DNA from: Pseudohongiella sp.
GTDB taxonomy: Bacteria; Pseudomonadota; Gammaproteobacteria; Pseudomonadales; Pseudohongiellaceae
Direction: 5' to 3'
NCBI GenBank assembly: GCA_030652635.1
Contig: JAUSPW010000604.1
Span: 1 to 13,025 of the forward strand
Length of the DNA: 13,025 nt
Both the position numbers and the translations under genes were made by a program. Numbering within the stretch: the first letter of the stretch is position 1; each line of letters opens with the position of its first letter. The notes beneath the pieces were generated by a model. The model had not been told where the DNA came from. It saw only the letters and a program-made list of their open reading frames with translations, and searched no databases. Of this stretch, positions 1 through 7,191 are shown in pieces.

Positions 1-1
1 T

Positions 2-1978
2 CGCTCCAGACTGATTGCGTTTTTGTTGTTTTTGTTGGTGCCGGTACTGGGTGCTACCTACATTTTCATCAGTCGCGAAAATGAACGCTACACAGACCAG
101 ACCATTGACTCTTACCTAGGTATCGGCGCTGAAGTTTTTGACTTTAGCCGAACAGAACACATCAATACGCTGCTGACAGTCAGCAGTGCTCTCACCAGAG
201 ACTGGGGTTTTCGTAACGCATTCGGCGCAGCCGATGAGGCGACCATTCTCGACGCAGCCCAGAATCTGCTGTCTCGTTCCTTTCAGGCAGCAGATATCAT
301 GCTGATTTCGGATATGGACGGTAAGGTGATCGCGGATACCGCGGCGCAAGGTTTTTCAGAGTTGAGCGCTGCGTGGTTAAGTTTGATGCAACGTGCTGCT
401 GCCAGCAGCGATGGCGTTGCTGAAGCCGTTCTGACTGTTAACGATGTTCCTTACCAGGTGACGGTGATCCCCTTGTTCCTGCCCGCACCGGTCGCCTGGA
501 TATTTGCGGGCTTTCCGCTAAACAGCAGGTTTGTCGCCAGCATCAAACAAAGTTCTGCATCCGATGTCTCAGTGTTGCGATATCAAGGGCTGGACTTGAC
601 GGATCTGGCCAGCAATTCAGCATTGGATATATCGACACCCGCCAGCAGGGTAAGCGGTCAGGTCATTGCTTCCACACTGAGCGAAGAGGATGCGCGCTTG
701 ACCTTAGCGGGCCTGGATCCCAGGCAGTTTGGAGCGACCCAGCGTATTCGTTTGCAAGAAGCAGACTACGGCACACTGGTCAGACCACTTGCAGCGGATC
801 CTGGCAGTGGCGAGCTGATCATCGCTGTCATCCAGCGCTCCTACCGCGAAAATCAGGTTAACCTCGCCCAGTTGCAGGATCGTTTGTTTTCCTTTTCCAT
901 GCTGGTGGTCAGTATCAGTTTGTTAGCCGTGATCTGGTTGGCGCGTACCTTTACCCGACCCATTCTGGCATTGGCCAGACGAGTCAAACAAATCGAGCAG
1001 GGTGATTATTCTACGGGGACATCTGCTGATGTCCGATCCGGTAGCGACGAATTGACACAACTGGATAGTTCGGTGAGCGCCATGGCCAGAGGTCTGGCGG
1101 AGCGCGAAAAAATCCGTGATCTGCTGGGCAAGGTGGTTTCGCCGGAGATCGCTGCTGAGTTGATGCAAGGGCAGATTGAGCTTGGAGGTGAAGAGCGCAT
1201 CGTCAGTGTGCTGTTTGCCGATATCCGCGGGTTCACCACCTTGAGTGAAAAACAAACCCCATCCCAAACTTTGTATATGTTGAATCAGTGTTTTGAGAAG
1301 ATCTGCCTGGCAATCGAGTCCAGCGGCGGTGTTGTTGACAAGTTTAACGGTGACGCAGTGATGGCTTTGTTTGGGGCGCCCATCTCCCACAACAACGATG
1401 CAGACAGGGGCATGCAGGCTTTGCTGAGTATCGAGCAGGCCGTGCGTGAGTTTTCGCTTGATCCCAATTCACCTACAGCCGGTTTGTCAATTGGGCTCGG
1501 CATTCATACCGGTCTGGTTGTAGCAGGAAACATGGGTTCACAAAATCGCATGAACTACACAGTGATTGGTGATTCAGTGAATCTGGCTTCAAGGCTGGAA
1601 AGTCTGACGCGCCTGTATGGCGTATCCAATCTGGTCAGTGAGGCAAGTGTCAGCGCATTGGGCGAAGATGCAGAAAAGTACCAGTGGCTGGCATTGGACA
1701 ATGTGCGGGTCAAAGGTAAACGCGAGCCGGTTAAAATCTATACATTACTGGGCCTTGCCAATACGATAAGCGCCGCGCAGCAGACTCAAATGGCACTGTT
1801 TCAACAAATGCGTCAGCATTACCAGGCTGCTGAATGGGACGCTGCGCTGGCAGTATTACGTCAGCTCAATGAGGCAGGGGAAAGCGCACTGTTTACCCTG
1901 TATGCAGATAGGATCGCGGTGTTGAGGCAGTCAATCCACGCTGCCTGGGATGCGGTTTACAATCTTGAAAGCAAATGA
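2..1978 (+). CDS. Membrane-bound class III adenylate cyclase with extracytoplasmic sensor and HAMP domains (5' truncated)
   Basis: The frame is open to the left edge, so the true start lies outside the window. The TTG at 23 falls inside the first membrane segment and is unlikely to be the start. Order of parts: a membrane helix (about bases 8-65); an extracytoplasmic region of about 270 residues, possibly Cache-like, that I cannot classify firmly; a second membrane helix (about 884-950); a HAMP linker; and a class III cyclase domain (about 1196-1750). The cyclase has both metal-binding Asp (FADIRGFT, codon 1220; KFNGD, codon 1352), the adenine-selecting Lys (1340) and Thr (1559), and the transition-state Asn and Arg (1580, 1592) in VNLASR. 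It should make cAMP from ATP in the cytoplasm in response to an external signal. The last 60 or so residues form the helical, TPR-like tail often found in this group. Function is well supported; the ligand is unknown. Confidence 0.9.
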   Translation, partial: RSRLIAFLLFLLVPVLGATYIFISRENERYTDQTIDSYLGIGAEVFDFSRTEHINTLLTVSSALTRDWGFRNAFGAADEATILDAAQNLLSRSFQAADIMLISDMDGKVIADTAAQGFSELSAAWLSLMQRAAASSDGVAEAVLTVNDVPYQVTVIPLFLPAPVAWIFAGFPLNSRFVASIKQSSASDVSVLRYQGLDLTDLASNSALDISTPASRVSGQVIASTLSEEDARLTLAGLDPRQFGATQRIRLQEADYGTLVRPLAADPGSGELIIAVIQRSYRENQVNLAQLQDRLFSFSMLVVSISLLAVIWLARTFTRPILALARRVKQIEQGDYSTGTSADVRSGSDELTQLDSSVSAMARGLAEREKIRDLLGKVVSPEIAAELMQGQIELGGEERIVSVLFADIRGFTTLSEKQTPSQTLYMLNQCFEKICLAIESSGGVVDKFNGDAVMALFGAPISHNNDADRGMQALLSIEQAVREFSLDPNSPTAGLSIGLGIHTGLVVAGNMGSQNRMNYTVIGDSVNLASRLESLTRLYGVSNLVSEASVSALGEDAEKYQWLALDNVRVKGKREPVKIYTLLGLANTISAAQQTQMALFQQMRQHYQAAEWDAALAVLRQLNEAGESALFTLYADRIAVLRQSIHAAWDAVYNLESK

Positions 1979-2023
1979 TAATTCGACCTTAACTATTTTT
2001 TTACAGAATATAAAGGCAGAAAA

Positions 2024-2578
2024 ATGAGTTTGGAATTACACAGCGCTGAGCGCATTCTCCATCAGCTGCGATCCAGCAACGATATCAGGGTTATCCCCTA
2101 CCATTGTTTGTTATCGGATCTTAACGGTATGGATGACTATGATTTCCTGCAACGCCTGCAGAAGTCTTTTAATATCCGTGTCGCCCGCGATGCGGCGGAT
2201 GCACGCCCTACAGCTCAGCGCGAATTTGGCTTGTACCTGGCGGGCTATTGGTACCATATGACGGCGATAGCCGGGACCTGGTTTTTTTCTGATCCGGTTA
2301 AAGATCTGGATATCAGTATCTTGCGCGATAACATGTTGAACCCTGTGCTGGGTATTGAGGACAGCGCGCAACCTGGCAAACGCCTTGATTACATCGATGG
2401 CGACCAGCATCTGCAGATGCTAAGCGAGTTGGTGGATGCGGGAAGATATGAGGCAGCGATTGCGCTGTTTGCCCCCTCAATCGAACGTCTGAAAAGCATC
2501 GCAGAACTGGGCAGATCAATGCCTGCATTTTCGTGTGCGATCCAGACAGAGTCCGATCGTTTTGTTCATTTGTCATGA
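2024..2578 (+). CDS. Stand-alone C-terminal half of a DUF1015-family protein (184 aa)
   Basis: The sequence matches my recollection of the C-terminal half of DUF1015 (COG4198) proteins, which are normally about 400 residues: an IPYH...L segment, FLQRL...F, EFGLYLAGYWY, LDISILRDNMLNPVLGIED, LDYIDGD, LVDAGRYEAAIALF and a terminal GRSMPAFS. The N-terminal half, including the GHHRYE-type motif of full-length members, is absent. The ATG at 2024 has a good ribosome binding site (AAAGGCAG, ending 4 bases before it), and the preceding gene stops 45 bases upstream, so this looks like a genuine short gene rather than a frameshifted one. The biochemical role of DUF1015 is unknown to me. It overlaps the next gene by 4 bases (ATGA), implying translational coupling with the glycosyltransferase. 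The family assignment is from memory of motifs, not a search. Confidence 0.7.
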   Translation: MSLELHSAERILHQLRSSNDIRVIPYHCLLSDLNGMDDYDFLQRLQKSFNIRVARDAADARPTAQREFGLYLAGYWYHMTAIAGTWFFSDPVKDLDISILRDNMLNPVLGIEDSAQPGKRLDYIDGDQHLQMLSELVDAGRYEAAIALFAPSIERLKSIAELGRSMPAFSCAIQTESDRFVHLS

Positions 2579-3699
2579 CAAACGCGCAACGGATTGCATT
2601 GATCAATCCCGCCAAGTTTTTGGGAAACCTCCTGCTGGCAGGCGGTTTGATCCAGCAACTGGATAGTTGGTGCGCTCAGCACAACAAACAACTACTGATC
2701 GTGCTGGATGAAAGTTTTGCTGAGCTGTTTGCCGGGGCGTTTCCCAATGCACAACTGGTGTGGTATCCGCGAAAAGCGCTATTGCCGGGCGCGCCCAGGT
2801 TTGCAGCGATTCGCGCGTGGCTGGCCTGTGTCAGGCAGATCCGGTCATTCAACGCTGACCTCGCCTTTACGATTGAAGAAGACTCTGTGTGCCACCGCTT
2901 GACACATTTCTCTGGCGCGCGCCACAAGGTCAGCAGCACCATTCACCGGTATCACCTTGGTTTTGATCAGGTGCTGGACATATCGCGCAGCCAGCGTCCC
3001 ACGGGTGAAGAGTCTGTCTGGTACAGCATTCGTGATGTGTTTGCGGCCCTGGGTATCCCGGTTCAAGGTAAGCCCGCTTATGTAAACTTGCAGATCGATC
3101 CGCCAGACAAGGAATTGATGGCCAGACTTGCACTCAGCGGTCTCGGTTTTAAAAGACCTTTAATGCTAATGCACGCCGGCGCCAGTAAGGGCTATAAACA
3201 ATGGCCCTCCGATCATTTTGTCCAGCTTGCGCGTCTGGCCGTAAAGGCAGGTTATCAGATTGCTCTGATTGGGGCAGGGCGCTCGGACAAGGCTGTTAAT
3301 ACCTATATTTTGCAGGAACTTGGCACCGGCAATGTCGTGCAGACGCCGCAGCTTGATGCTTACCCAGACTATGTCGATCTGTGTAATCAGCTCAGCCTGC
3401 TTGAATTGGCTCGCTTGATGAGAATCAGCAACAAAATTGTAGGTAATGACAGCGGCCCATCTCATCTGGCGTCAGCGCTGGGCGTGCCGGGTGTGGTAAT
3501 CTTCGGCCCCACCGATATTAGGATCTGGCGCCCGTTAGGCCCGGCAACCGAGATACTTTCCTTAAAAAGCGTGTGTGAAGCCACGTGTACAAGACACCAG
3601 TGCCGGTTAAACTATCGGTGCTTGAGCGAGATCACTCCACAATCGGTTTTCGACAACCTGGTGTTGTCAGATAAAAGGACGTACGAGACTACTTTATGA
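2575..3699 (+). CDS. Glycosyltransferase family 9 (ADP-heptose:LPS heptosyltransferase-like) protein
   Basis: A 374-residue protein of the WaaC/WaaF type, acting at the cytoplasmic face of the inner membrane on a lipid-linked acceptor. Family signs are the N-terminal strand-loop (RIALINPAKFLGN), MHAGASKGYKQWP at about 197-212 opening the C-terminal Rossmann domain, the nucleotide-sugar site GNDSGPSHLASALGVP (Asp292, His297), FGPTD, and the Cys-rich end CEATCTRHQC...RCL typical of GT9. The start at 2575 is chosen because its ATGA overlaps the upstream stop and the protein then begins just before the first strand; an in-frame ATG at 2533 would add 14 unlike residues inside the upstream gene. 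Asn18 sits where GT9 enzymes normally carry the catalytic Asp (GD motif; Asp13 in WaaC). It overlaps rmlB by 4 bases. The sugar transferred cannot be read from sequence. Confidence 0.88.
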   Translation: MTNAQRIALINPAKFLGNLLLAGGLIQQLDSWCAQHNKQLLIVLDESFAELFAGAFPNAQLVWYPRKALLPGAPRFAAIRAWLACVRQIRSFNADLAFTIEEDSVCHRLTHFSGARHKVSSTIHRYHLGFDQVLDISRSQRPTGEESVWYSIRDVFAALGIPVQGKPAYVNLQIDPPDKELMARLALSGLGFKRPLMLMHAGASKGYKQWPSDHFVQLARLAVKAGYQIALIGAGRSDKAVNTYILQELGTGNVVQTPQLDAYPDYVDLCNQLSLLELARLMRISNKIVGNDSGPSHLASALGVPGVVIFGPTDIRIWRPLGPATEILSLKSVCEATCTRHQCRLNYRCLSEITPQSVFDNLVLSDKRTYETTL

Positions 3700-4775
3700 G
3701 CAGCATGCAACCTCAACACGCGATCAGGATTCTGGTGACCGGCGGTGCAGGATTTATCGGTTCTGCCGTGGTGCGCCACATCATTCAGCATACCGATGAC
3801 CATGTCCTTAACCTGGACAAACTCACCTACGCCGGTAACACCGAGTCGCTCGTGCCCATCGGCGCCAACCCGCGCTACCGTTTTGAACAGGCTGATATCT
3901 GTGACCGTGCTGAACTCGATCGCATTCTTGCTGACTTCAGACCGCAGGCGGTCATGCATCTGGCGGCAGAGAGCCACGTCGATCGATCAATCGAAGGACC
4001 GGCCGCCTTTATTGAGACCAATATTGTTGGCACCTATACTTTGTTACAGGCCGTCCGTGCGTACTGGCAAGCCTTGGAAGGCGCCGATAAACAGTCATTC
4101 AGATTCCATCACATTTCAACCGATGAGGTGTATGGTGACCTGGAAGGACCTGAGGATCTGTTTACCGAAACCACGCCGTATGCCCCCAGTTCTCCGTACT
4201 CTGCCAGTAAGGCCAGCTCCGATCATCTGGTCAGAGCCTGGAGGCGCACCTATGGGCTGCCGTGTATTGTGACCAACTGCTCTAACAATTATGGGCCCTA
4301 TCATTTTCCCGAAAAACTGATTCCACACATTATTCTGAAGGCCATTCATGGCGAACCCTTACCAGTCTATGGTGATGGCAGGCAAATCCGCGACTGGCTG
4401 TTTGTTGAGGATCATGCCCGGGCGCTGTACAAAGTGCTCAGAGAAGGCGACATTGGTGAGACCTACAATATTGGTGGGCACAACGAAAAGCAGAACATCG
4501 ATGTGGTTAAAGCTATTTGTGCGCTGTTGGACGAGTTGCATCCTCAGTCACCCGTTACGCCGCACGAAAAACTGATCACCTTTGTCAAAGATCGACCGGG
4601 TCACGACCTGCGTTATGCCATTGATGCCAGCAAAATCGAGCGTGAATTGGGCTGGGTGCCGGAAGAAAGTTTTGAGAGCGGATTGCGCAAAACCGTGGTG
4701 TGGTATTTGGAAAATCGTCAGTGGTGGCAGCGTGTGCTCAGTGGTGAGTATTCCCTGCAGCGACTTGGTGCATGA
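3696..4775 (+). CDS. rmlB: dTDP-glucose 4,6-dehydratase
   Basis: This 359-residue extended short-chain dehydrogenase/reductase converts dTDP-D-glucose to dTDP-4-keto-6-deoxy-D-glucose, the second step towards dTDP-rhamnose and related deoxysugars, in the cytosol. It is full length (E. coli RmlB is about 361). Visible features are the NAD-binding TGGAGFIG near the N-terminus, HLAAESHVDRSI, the catalytic Thr142-Asp143-Glu144 in STDEVYG, Tyr168/Lys172 in YSASK, and the substrate loop NCSNNYGPYHFPEKLIP. The ATG overlaps the stop of the GT9 gene (ATGA), so the two are probably coupled. No rmlA, rmlC or rmlD lies in the window, so the later steps must be encoded elsewhere or upstream. It is probably the last gene of its operon. 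Confidence 0.95.
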   Translation: MSSMQPQHAIRILVTGGAGFIGSAVVRHIIQHTDDHVLNLDKLTYAGNTESLVPIGANPRYRFEQADICDRAELDRILADFRPQAVMHLAAESHVDRSIEGPAAFIETNIVGTYTLLQAVRAYWQALEGADKQSFRFHHISTDEVYGDLEGPEDLFTETTPYAPSSPYSASKASSDHLVRAWRRTYGLPCIVTNCSNNYGPYHFPEKLIPHIILKAIHGEPLPVYGDGRQIRDWLFVEDHARALYKVLREGDIGETYNIGGHNEKQNIDVVKAICALLDELHPQSPVTPHEKLITFVKDRPGHDLRYAIDASKIERELGWVPEESFESGLRKTVVWYLENRQWWQRVLSGEYSLQRLGA

Positions 4776-4817
4776 GTCTTGTCTTTAGATCACAAGTAAT
4801 GGGCGGGTGACTTCACG

Positions 4818-4823
4818 TATAAT
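4818..4823 (+). promoter_or_regulatory. Candidate -10 box of the fadB promoter
   Basis: A perfect TATAAT stands 112 bases before fadB. The hexamer at 17-bp spacing upstream (4795-4800, AGTAAT) is a poor -35, so the promoter may be weak or activator dependent. Transcription would start near 4830, giving a leader of about 105 bases. The call rests on the consensus -10 and on its position between two separate transcription units. Confidence 0.45.
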
Positions 4824-4827
4824 GCGC

Positions 4828-4852
4828 CGCTTTGGCAGTGCACCACCAAGCG
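4828..4852 (+). promoter_or_regulatory. Dyad / stem-loop at the presumed fadB transcription start
   Basis: CGCTT-T-GG (4828-4835) pairs with CCAAGCG (4846-4852), seven base pairs with one bulged T, around a loop containing the palindrome GTGCAC. At the DNA level it also reads TTGG-2-GTGCAC-2-CCAA (4832-4849), an 18-bp interrupted palindrome just downstream of the TATAAT. It could be a repressor operator or a 5' stem-loop in the leader. It does not resemble the PsrA or FadR site consensus as I recall them. Confidence 0.35.
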
Positions 4853-4934
4853 TCACAGCCCGTCAGACAGATGTCAGCCGAAGTATTTTTAATAGCCAGT
4901 TCAATGGCTTAAAGCATTCAGGAGCATTAAAGGC

Positions 4935-7091
4935 ATGATTTATCAAGGCACCGCCATTCAGGTCACCAAACGTCCATCAGGATTCGCGCGACTGGTTTTT
5001 GATCTGCCTGGCTCCGTGGTCAACGTATTTAATAACCTGATGTTACATGAATTATCGCAGGCAATTGCCGCAGTAGCCGCTAGCGACGCGCGCGGTCTGG
5101 TGTGCGTCAGCGCCAAATCCAGCTTTTTGGTTGGCGCCGACATCAAGGAATTTACAGAAAAGTTCAAAATGGGTGAACAGGAATTGTTGGAGTGGGCGGC
5201 GCGCACCAACGAGATTTTTAATGCAGTCGAAGATCTGCCAATCCCGACCGTGACCGCTATCAATGGCATGGCGTTAGGGGGTGGGTTGGAGATGTGTCTG
5301 TCTACCGACTTCAGGGTAGCCAGTGATGCCGCCGTGCTCGGATTTCCCGAAGTTAATCTGGGTATTTGCCCGGGTTTTGGTGGCACTGTGCGGGCACCAC
5401 GCTTGATGTGTGCGTTGAGTGCCATCGAGTGGGTTCGCACCGGCAAACAGGTCAGCGCCTATCAGGCCTTGTCGGAGGGTGCTGTTGACGCAGTTGTTGC
5501 CCCCGATATGCTGGAGGATGCTGCTGAAGACATGCTTGAGCAGGTCTTGAACGGCGAACTGGATCTTCAAGATAGACGCGCCCAGAAAACCGGTCCGCTG
5601 CCCATGACAGCCGACGACATCAAGCAGGTCTTTACCGAAGGACTCGCCAGAGCAGACAAAGAGGCTGGCTCCCATTACCCTGCTGCCGTCACCGCAGTGG
5701 AAGCCATGTGGAAGGCGGCCGATCAGTCGCGTGCGGTCGCCTTGAAGCTTGAAAACGAAGCGTTTGTGACACTGGCACGTGGTGAAGTCGCAGGTAACCT
5801 CGTACAACTGTTTTTAAGTGAACAGTTTCTGAAAAGCCGCGCCAAAAAACTCTCAGCAACCGCGCGCCCGGTCAAACGTGCTGCGGTTATGGGTGCTGGC
5901 ATTATGGGCGGTGGTATCGCTTATCAATCTGCGCTGCGAGGCACGCCGATTCTGATGAAAGATATTGCGCAACAAGGGCTGGATTTAGGTTTGTCAGAGG
6001 CAAATAAACTATTGGCCAAACAGCGTGAGCGCGGCAGGATGGATCAGGCGAAGGTCGACAAAGTCTTGAGCAGTATTACGCCGACGCTCAGCTACGACGG
6101 GTTTGAGCAGGTCGACATTATTGTGGAGGCAGTGGTAGAGAATCCGCGTATCAAGCAGATCGTGCTCGCAGAAGTTGAACAATGTGTACCGGCTACCACC
6201 GTATTGACCTCAAATACCTCAACCATTTCGATCAGCCTGCTGGGCAGTGCACTGAAGCGCCCCGAAAATTTCTGTGGTATGCATTTTTTTAATCCAGTGC
6301 CTTTAATGCCTCTGGTTGAAGTGATCAAGGGTGAAAAAACCAGCCCTGAGGCGATTGCGACAACAGTGGCCTATGCCCAGTCGTTGGGCAAAAGCCCAAT
6401 CGTGGTGAACGATTGCCCAGGCTTTCTGGTGAACCGTATTTTGTTCCCCTATTTTGGTGCATTTTGTCAGTTGCTGCGCGATGGCGCAGATTTCCGTGTG
6501 ATTGATCAGGTCATGGAGCGTTTCGGCTGGCCAATGGGGCCTGCTTATTTGCTTGACGTTGTGGGGATTGATACCGCCTCACATTGCATGAAGGTGATGG
6601 CAGAAGGTTTCCCTGATCGGATGCAGTACAGCTTCCGAACGGCGATTGATCATCTTTATGAAGCAGGCAGTTTTGGCCAGAAGAATGGCAAAGGTTTTTA
6701 CCAGTACCAGACCTCCGCGGGTGGGCGACCCGCAAAAGTATTTGATGATGCCATTTTGTTGTTCTTGAAACCTCTGCAGGCCAATCAGGATCACGGCTCA
6801 GCCCTTGAGATCGGCGATGATGCCATCCGCGAGCGTATGATGGTTGCGCTGTGTCTTGAGGCGGTCCGTTGTCTGGAAGACGGCATTGTGAGTTCAGCAG
6901 CTGAGGTTGATATGGGCTTGTTGCTGGGACTCGGTTATCCGCGGTTCCGCGGCGGTGCTTTGCGCTTCATTGATATCATGGGTGTGGCAGCATTTTGTGA
7001 GATGGCAGACAAATATGCTGAACTGGGTGCTTTGTACCATCCCACTGATGCATTACGCGCGATGGCAAAATCTGGTCAATCATTTTATTAA
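4935..7091 (+). CDS. fadB: Fatty acid oxidation complex subunit alpha (enoyl-CoA hydratase / 3-hydroxyacyl-CoA dehydrogenase)
   Basis: A 718-residue bifunctional beta-oxidation enzyme, close to E. coli FadB (729) along its whole length. The N-terminal crotonase domain has catalytic Glu119 (ALGGGLE) and Glu139 (GFPE), at the same residue numbers as E. coli. A linker leads to the NAD-binding GAGIMGGG (about 319-326), then VEAVVENP, SNTSTI, the dehydrogenase His450 in GMHFFNP, VVNDCPGFLVNR, and the duplicated C-terminal helical domain. It hydrates trans-2-enoyl-CoA and oxidises L-3-hydroxyacyl-CoA in the cytosol, normally in an alpha2-beta2 complex with the thiolase FadA. The usual fadBA pair is not seen: ttcA follows, so the thiolase must come from another locus. 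The ATG is preceded by AGGAG at good spacing. Confidence 0.95.
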   Translation: MIYQGTAIQVTKRPSGFARLVFDLPGSVVNVFNNLMLHELSQAIAAVAASDARGLVCVSAKSSFLVGADIKEFTEKFKMGEQELLEWAARTNEIFNAVEDLPIPTVTAINGMALGGGLEMCLSTDFRVASDAAVLGFPEVNLGICPGFGGTVRAPRLMCALSAIEWVRTGKQVSAYQALSEGAVDAVVAPDMLEDAAEDMLEQVLNGELDLQDRRAQKTGPLPMTADDIKQVFTEGLARADKEAGSHYPAAVTAVEAMWKAADQSRAVALKLENEAFVTLARGEVAGNLVQLFLSEQFLKSRAKKLSATARPVKRAAVMGAGIMGGGIAYQSALRGTPILMKDIAQQGLDLGLSEANKLLAKQRERGRMDQAKVDKVLSSITPTLSYDGFEQVDIIVEAVVENPRIKQIVLAEVEQCVPATTVLTSNTSTISISLLGSALKRPENFCGMHFFNPVPLMPLVEVIKGEKTSPEAIATTVAYAQSLGKSPIVVNDCPGFLVNRILFPYFGAFCQLLRDGADFRVIDQVMERFGWPMGPAYLLDVVGIDTASHCMKVMAEGFPDRMQYSFRTAIDHLYEAGSFGQKNGKGFYQYQTSAGGRPAKVFDDAILLFLKPLQANQDHGSALEIGDDAIRERMMVALCLEAVRCLEDGIVSSAAEVDMGLLLGLGYPRFRGGALRFIDIMGVAAFCEMADKYAELGALYHPTDALRAMAKSGQSFY

Positions 7092-7095
7092 AATT

Positions 7096-7150
7096 GATTG
7101 ATTCAGGGCGATTGATTCAGGTCGATTGATAAGGGTCGATGGGTAAAGTC
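7096..7150 (+). repeat. 14-bp tandem repeat, about 3.5 copies
   Basis: Four successive units begin at 7096, 7110, 7124 and 7138: GATTGATTCAGGGC, GATTGATTCAGGTC, GATTGATAAGGGTC and the degenerate GATGGGTAAAGTC. The first two differ at one base; decay increases to the right. The array starts four bases after the fadB stop and fills half of the 100-base gap before ttcA. It is read directly from the sequence; its function is unknown. Confidence 0.8.
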
Positions 7151-7191
7151 AGACAGTACCAAACATAGTCAATATTTCGAGGGTGGGGAAC

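Larger units (their letters stand above)
4776..4934 (+). promoter_or_regulatory. Intergenic region and fadB leader
   Basis: This 159-base gap holds the TATAAT and dyad described separately, a short perfect inverted repeat AGCCA-6-TGGCT (4894-4909), and the fadB ribosome binding site AGGAG (4920-4924), ten bases before the ATG. A 5-bp inverted repeat CTTGT-9-ACAAG (4778-4796) lies just after the rmlB stop, but it has no T tract, so no intrinsic terminator is convincing here. I see no tRNA or small ORF. Confidence 0.5.

Noticed and set aside
923..1390. A 155-codon minus-strand frame inside the cyclase gene
   Set aside because: Antisense to the HAMP and cyclase motifs; no start context or recognisable protein.
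2533..2574. Earlier in-frame ATG for the GT9 gene
   Set aside because: It would add 14 residues unlike the family within the DUF1015 gene; the ATG at 2575 has the standard ATGA coupling.
3745..4272. A 175-codon plus-strand frame inside rmlB
   Set aside because: A frame shadow of rmlB, whose own frame has all catalytic residues.
4778..4796. Inverted repeat CTTGT-9-ACAAG as rmlB terminator
   Set aside because: Only five base pairs, AT-rich, with a nine-base loop and no T tract.
4799..4860. Possible tRNA or small RNA gene behind the TATAATGCGCC box
   Set aside because: No cloverleaf can be drawn and no TTCGA-type T-loop is present; the dyad fits a leader or operator better.
5274..5807. A 177-codon open frame on the minus strand inside fadB
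   Set aside because: It lies entirely within a certain gene with conserved active-site motifs, and its translation resembles no family I know.
7183..7191. GTG at 7183 as ttcA start
   Set aside because: No ribosome binding site precedes it, whereas the GTG at 7192 has GAGG at nine bases.
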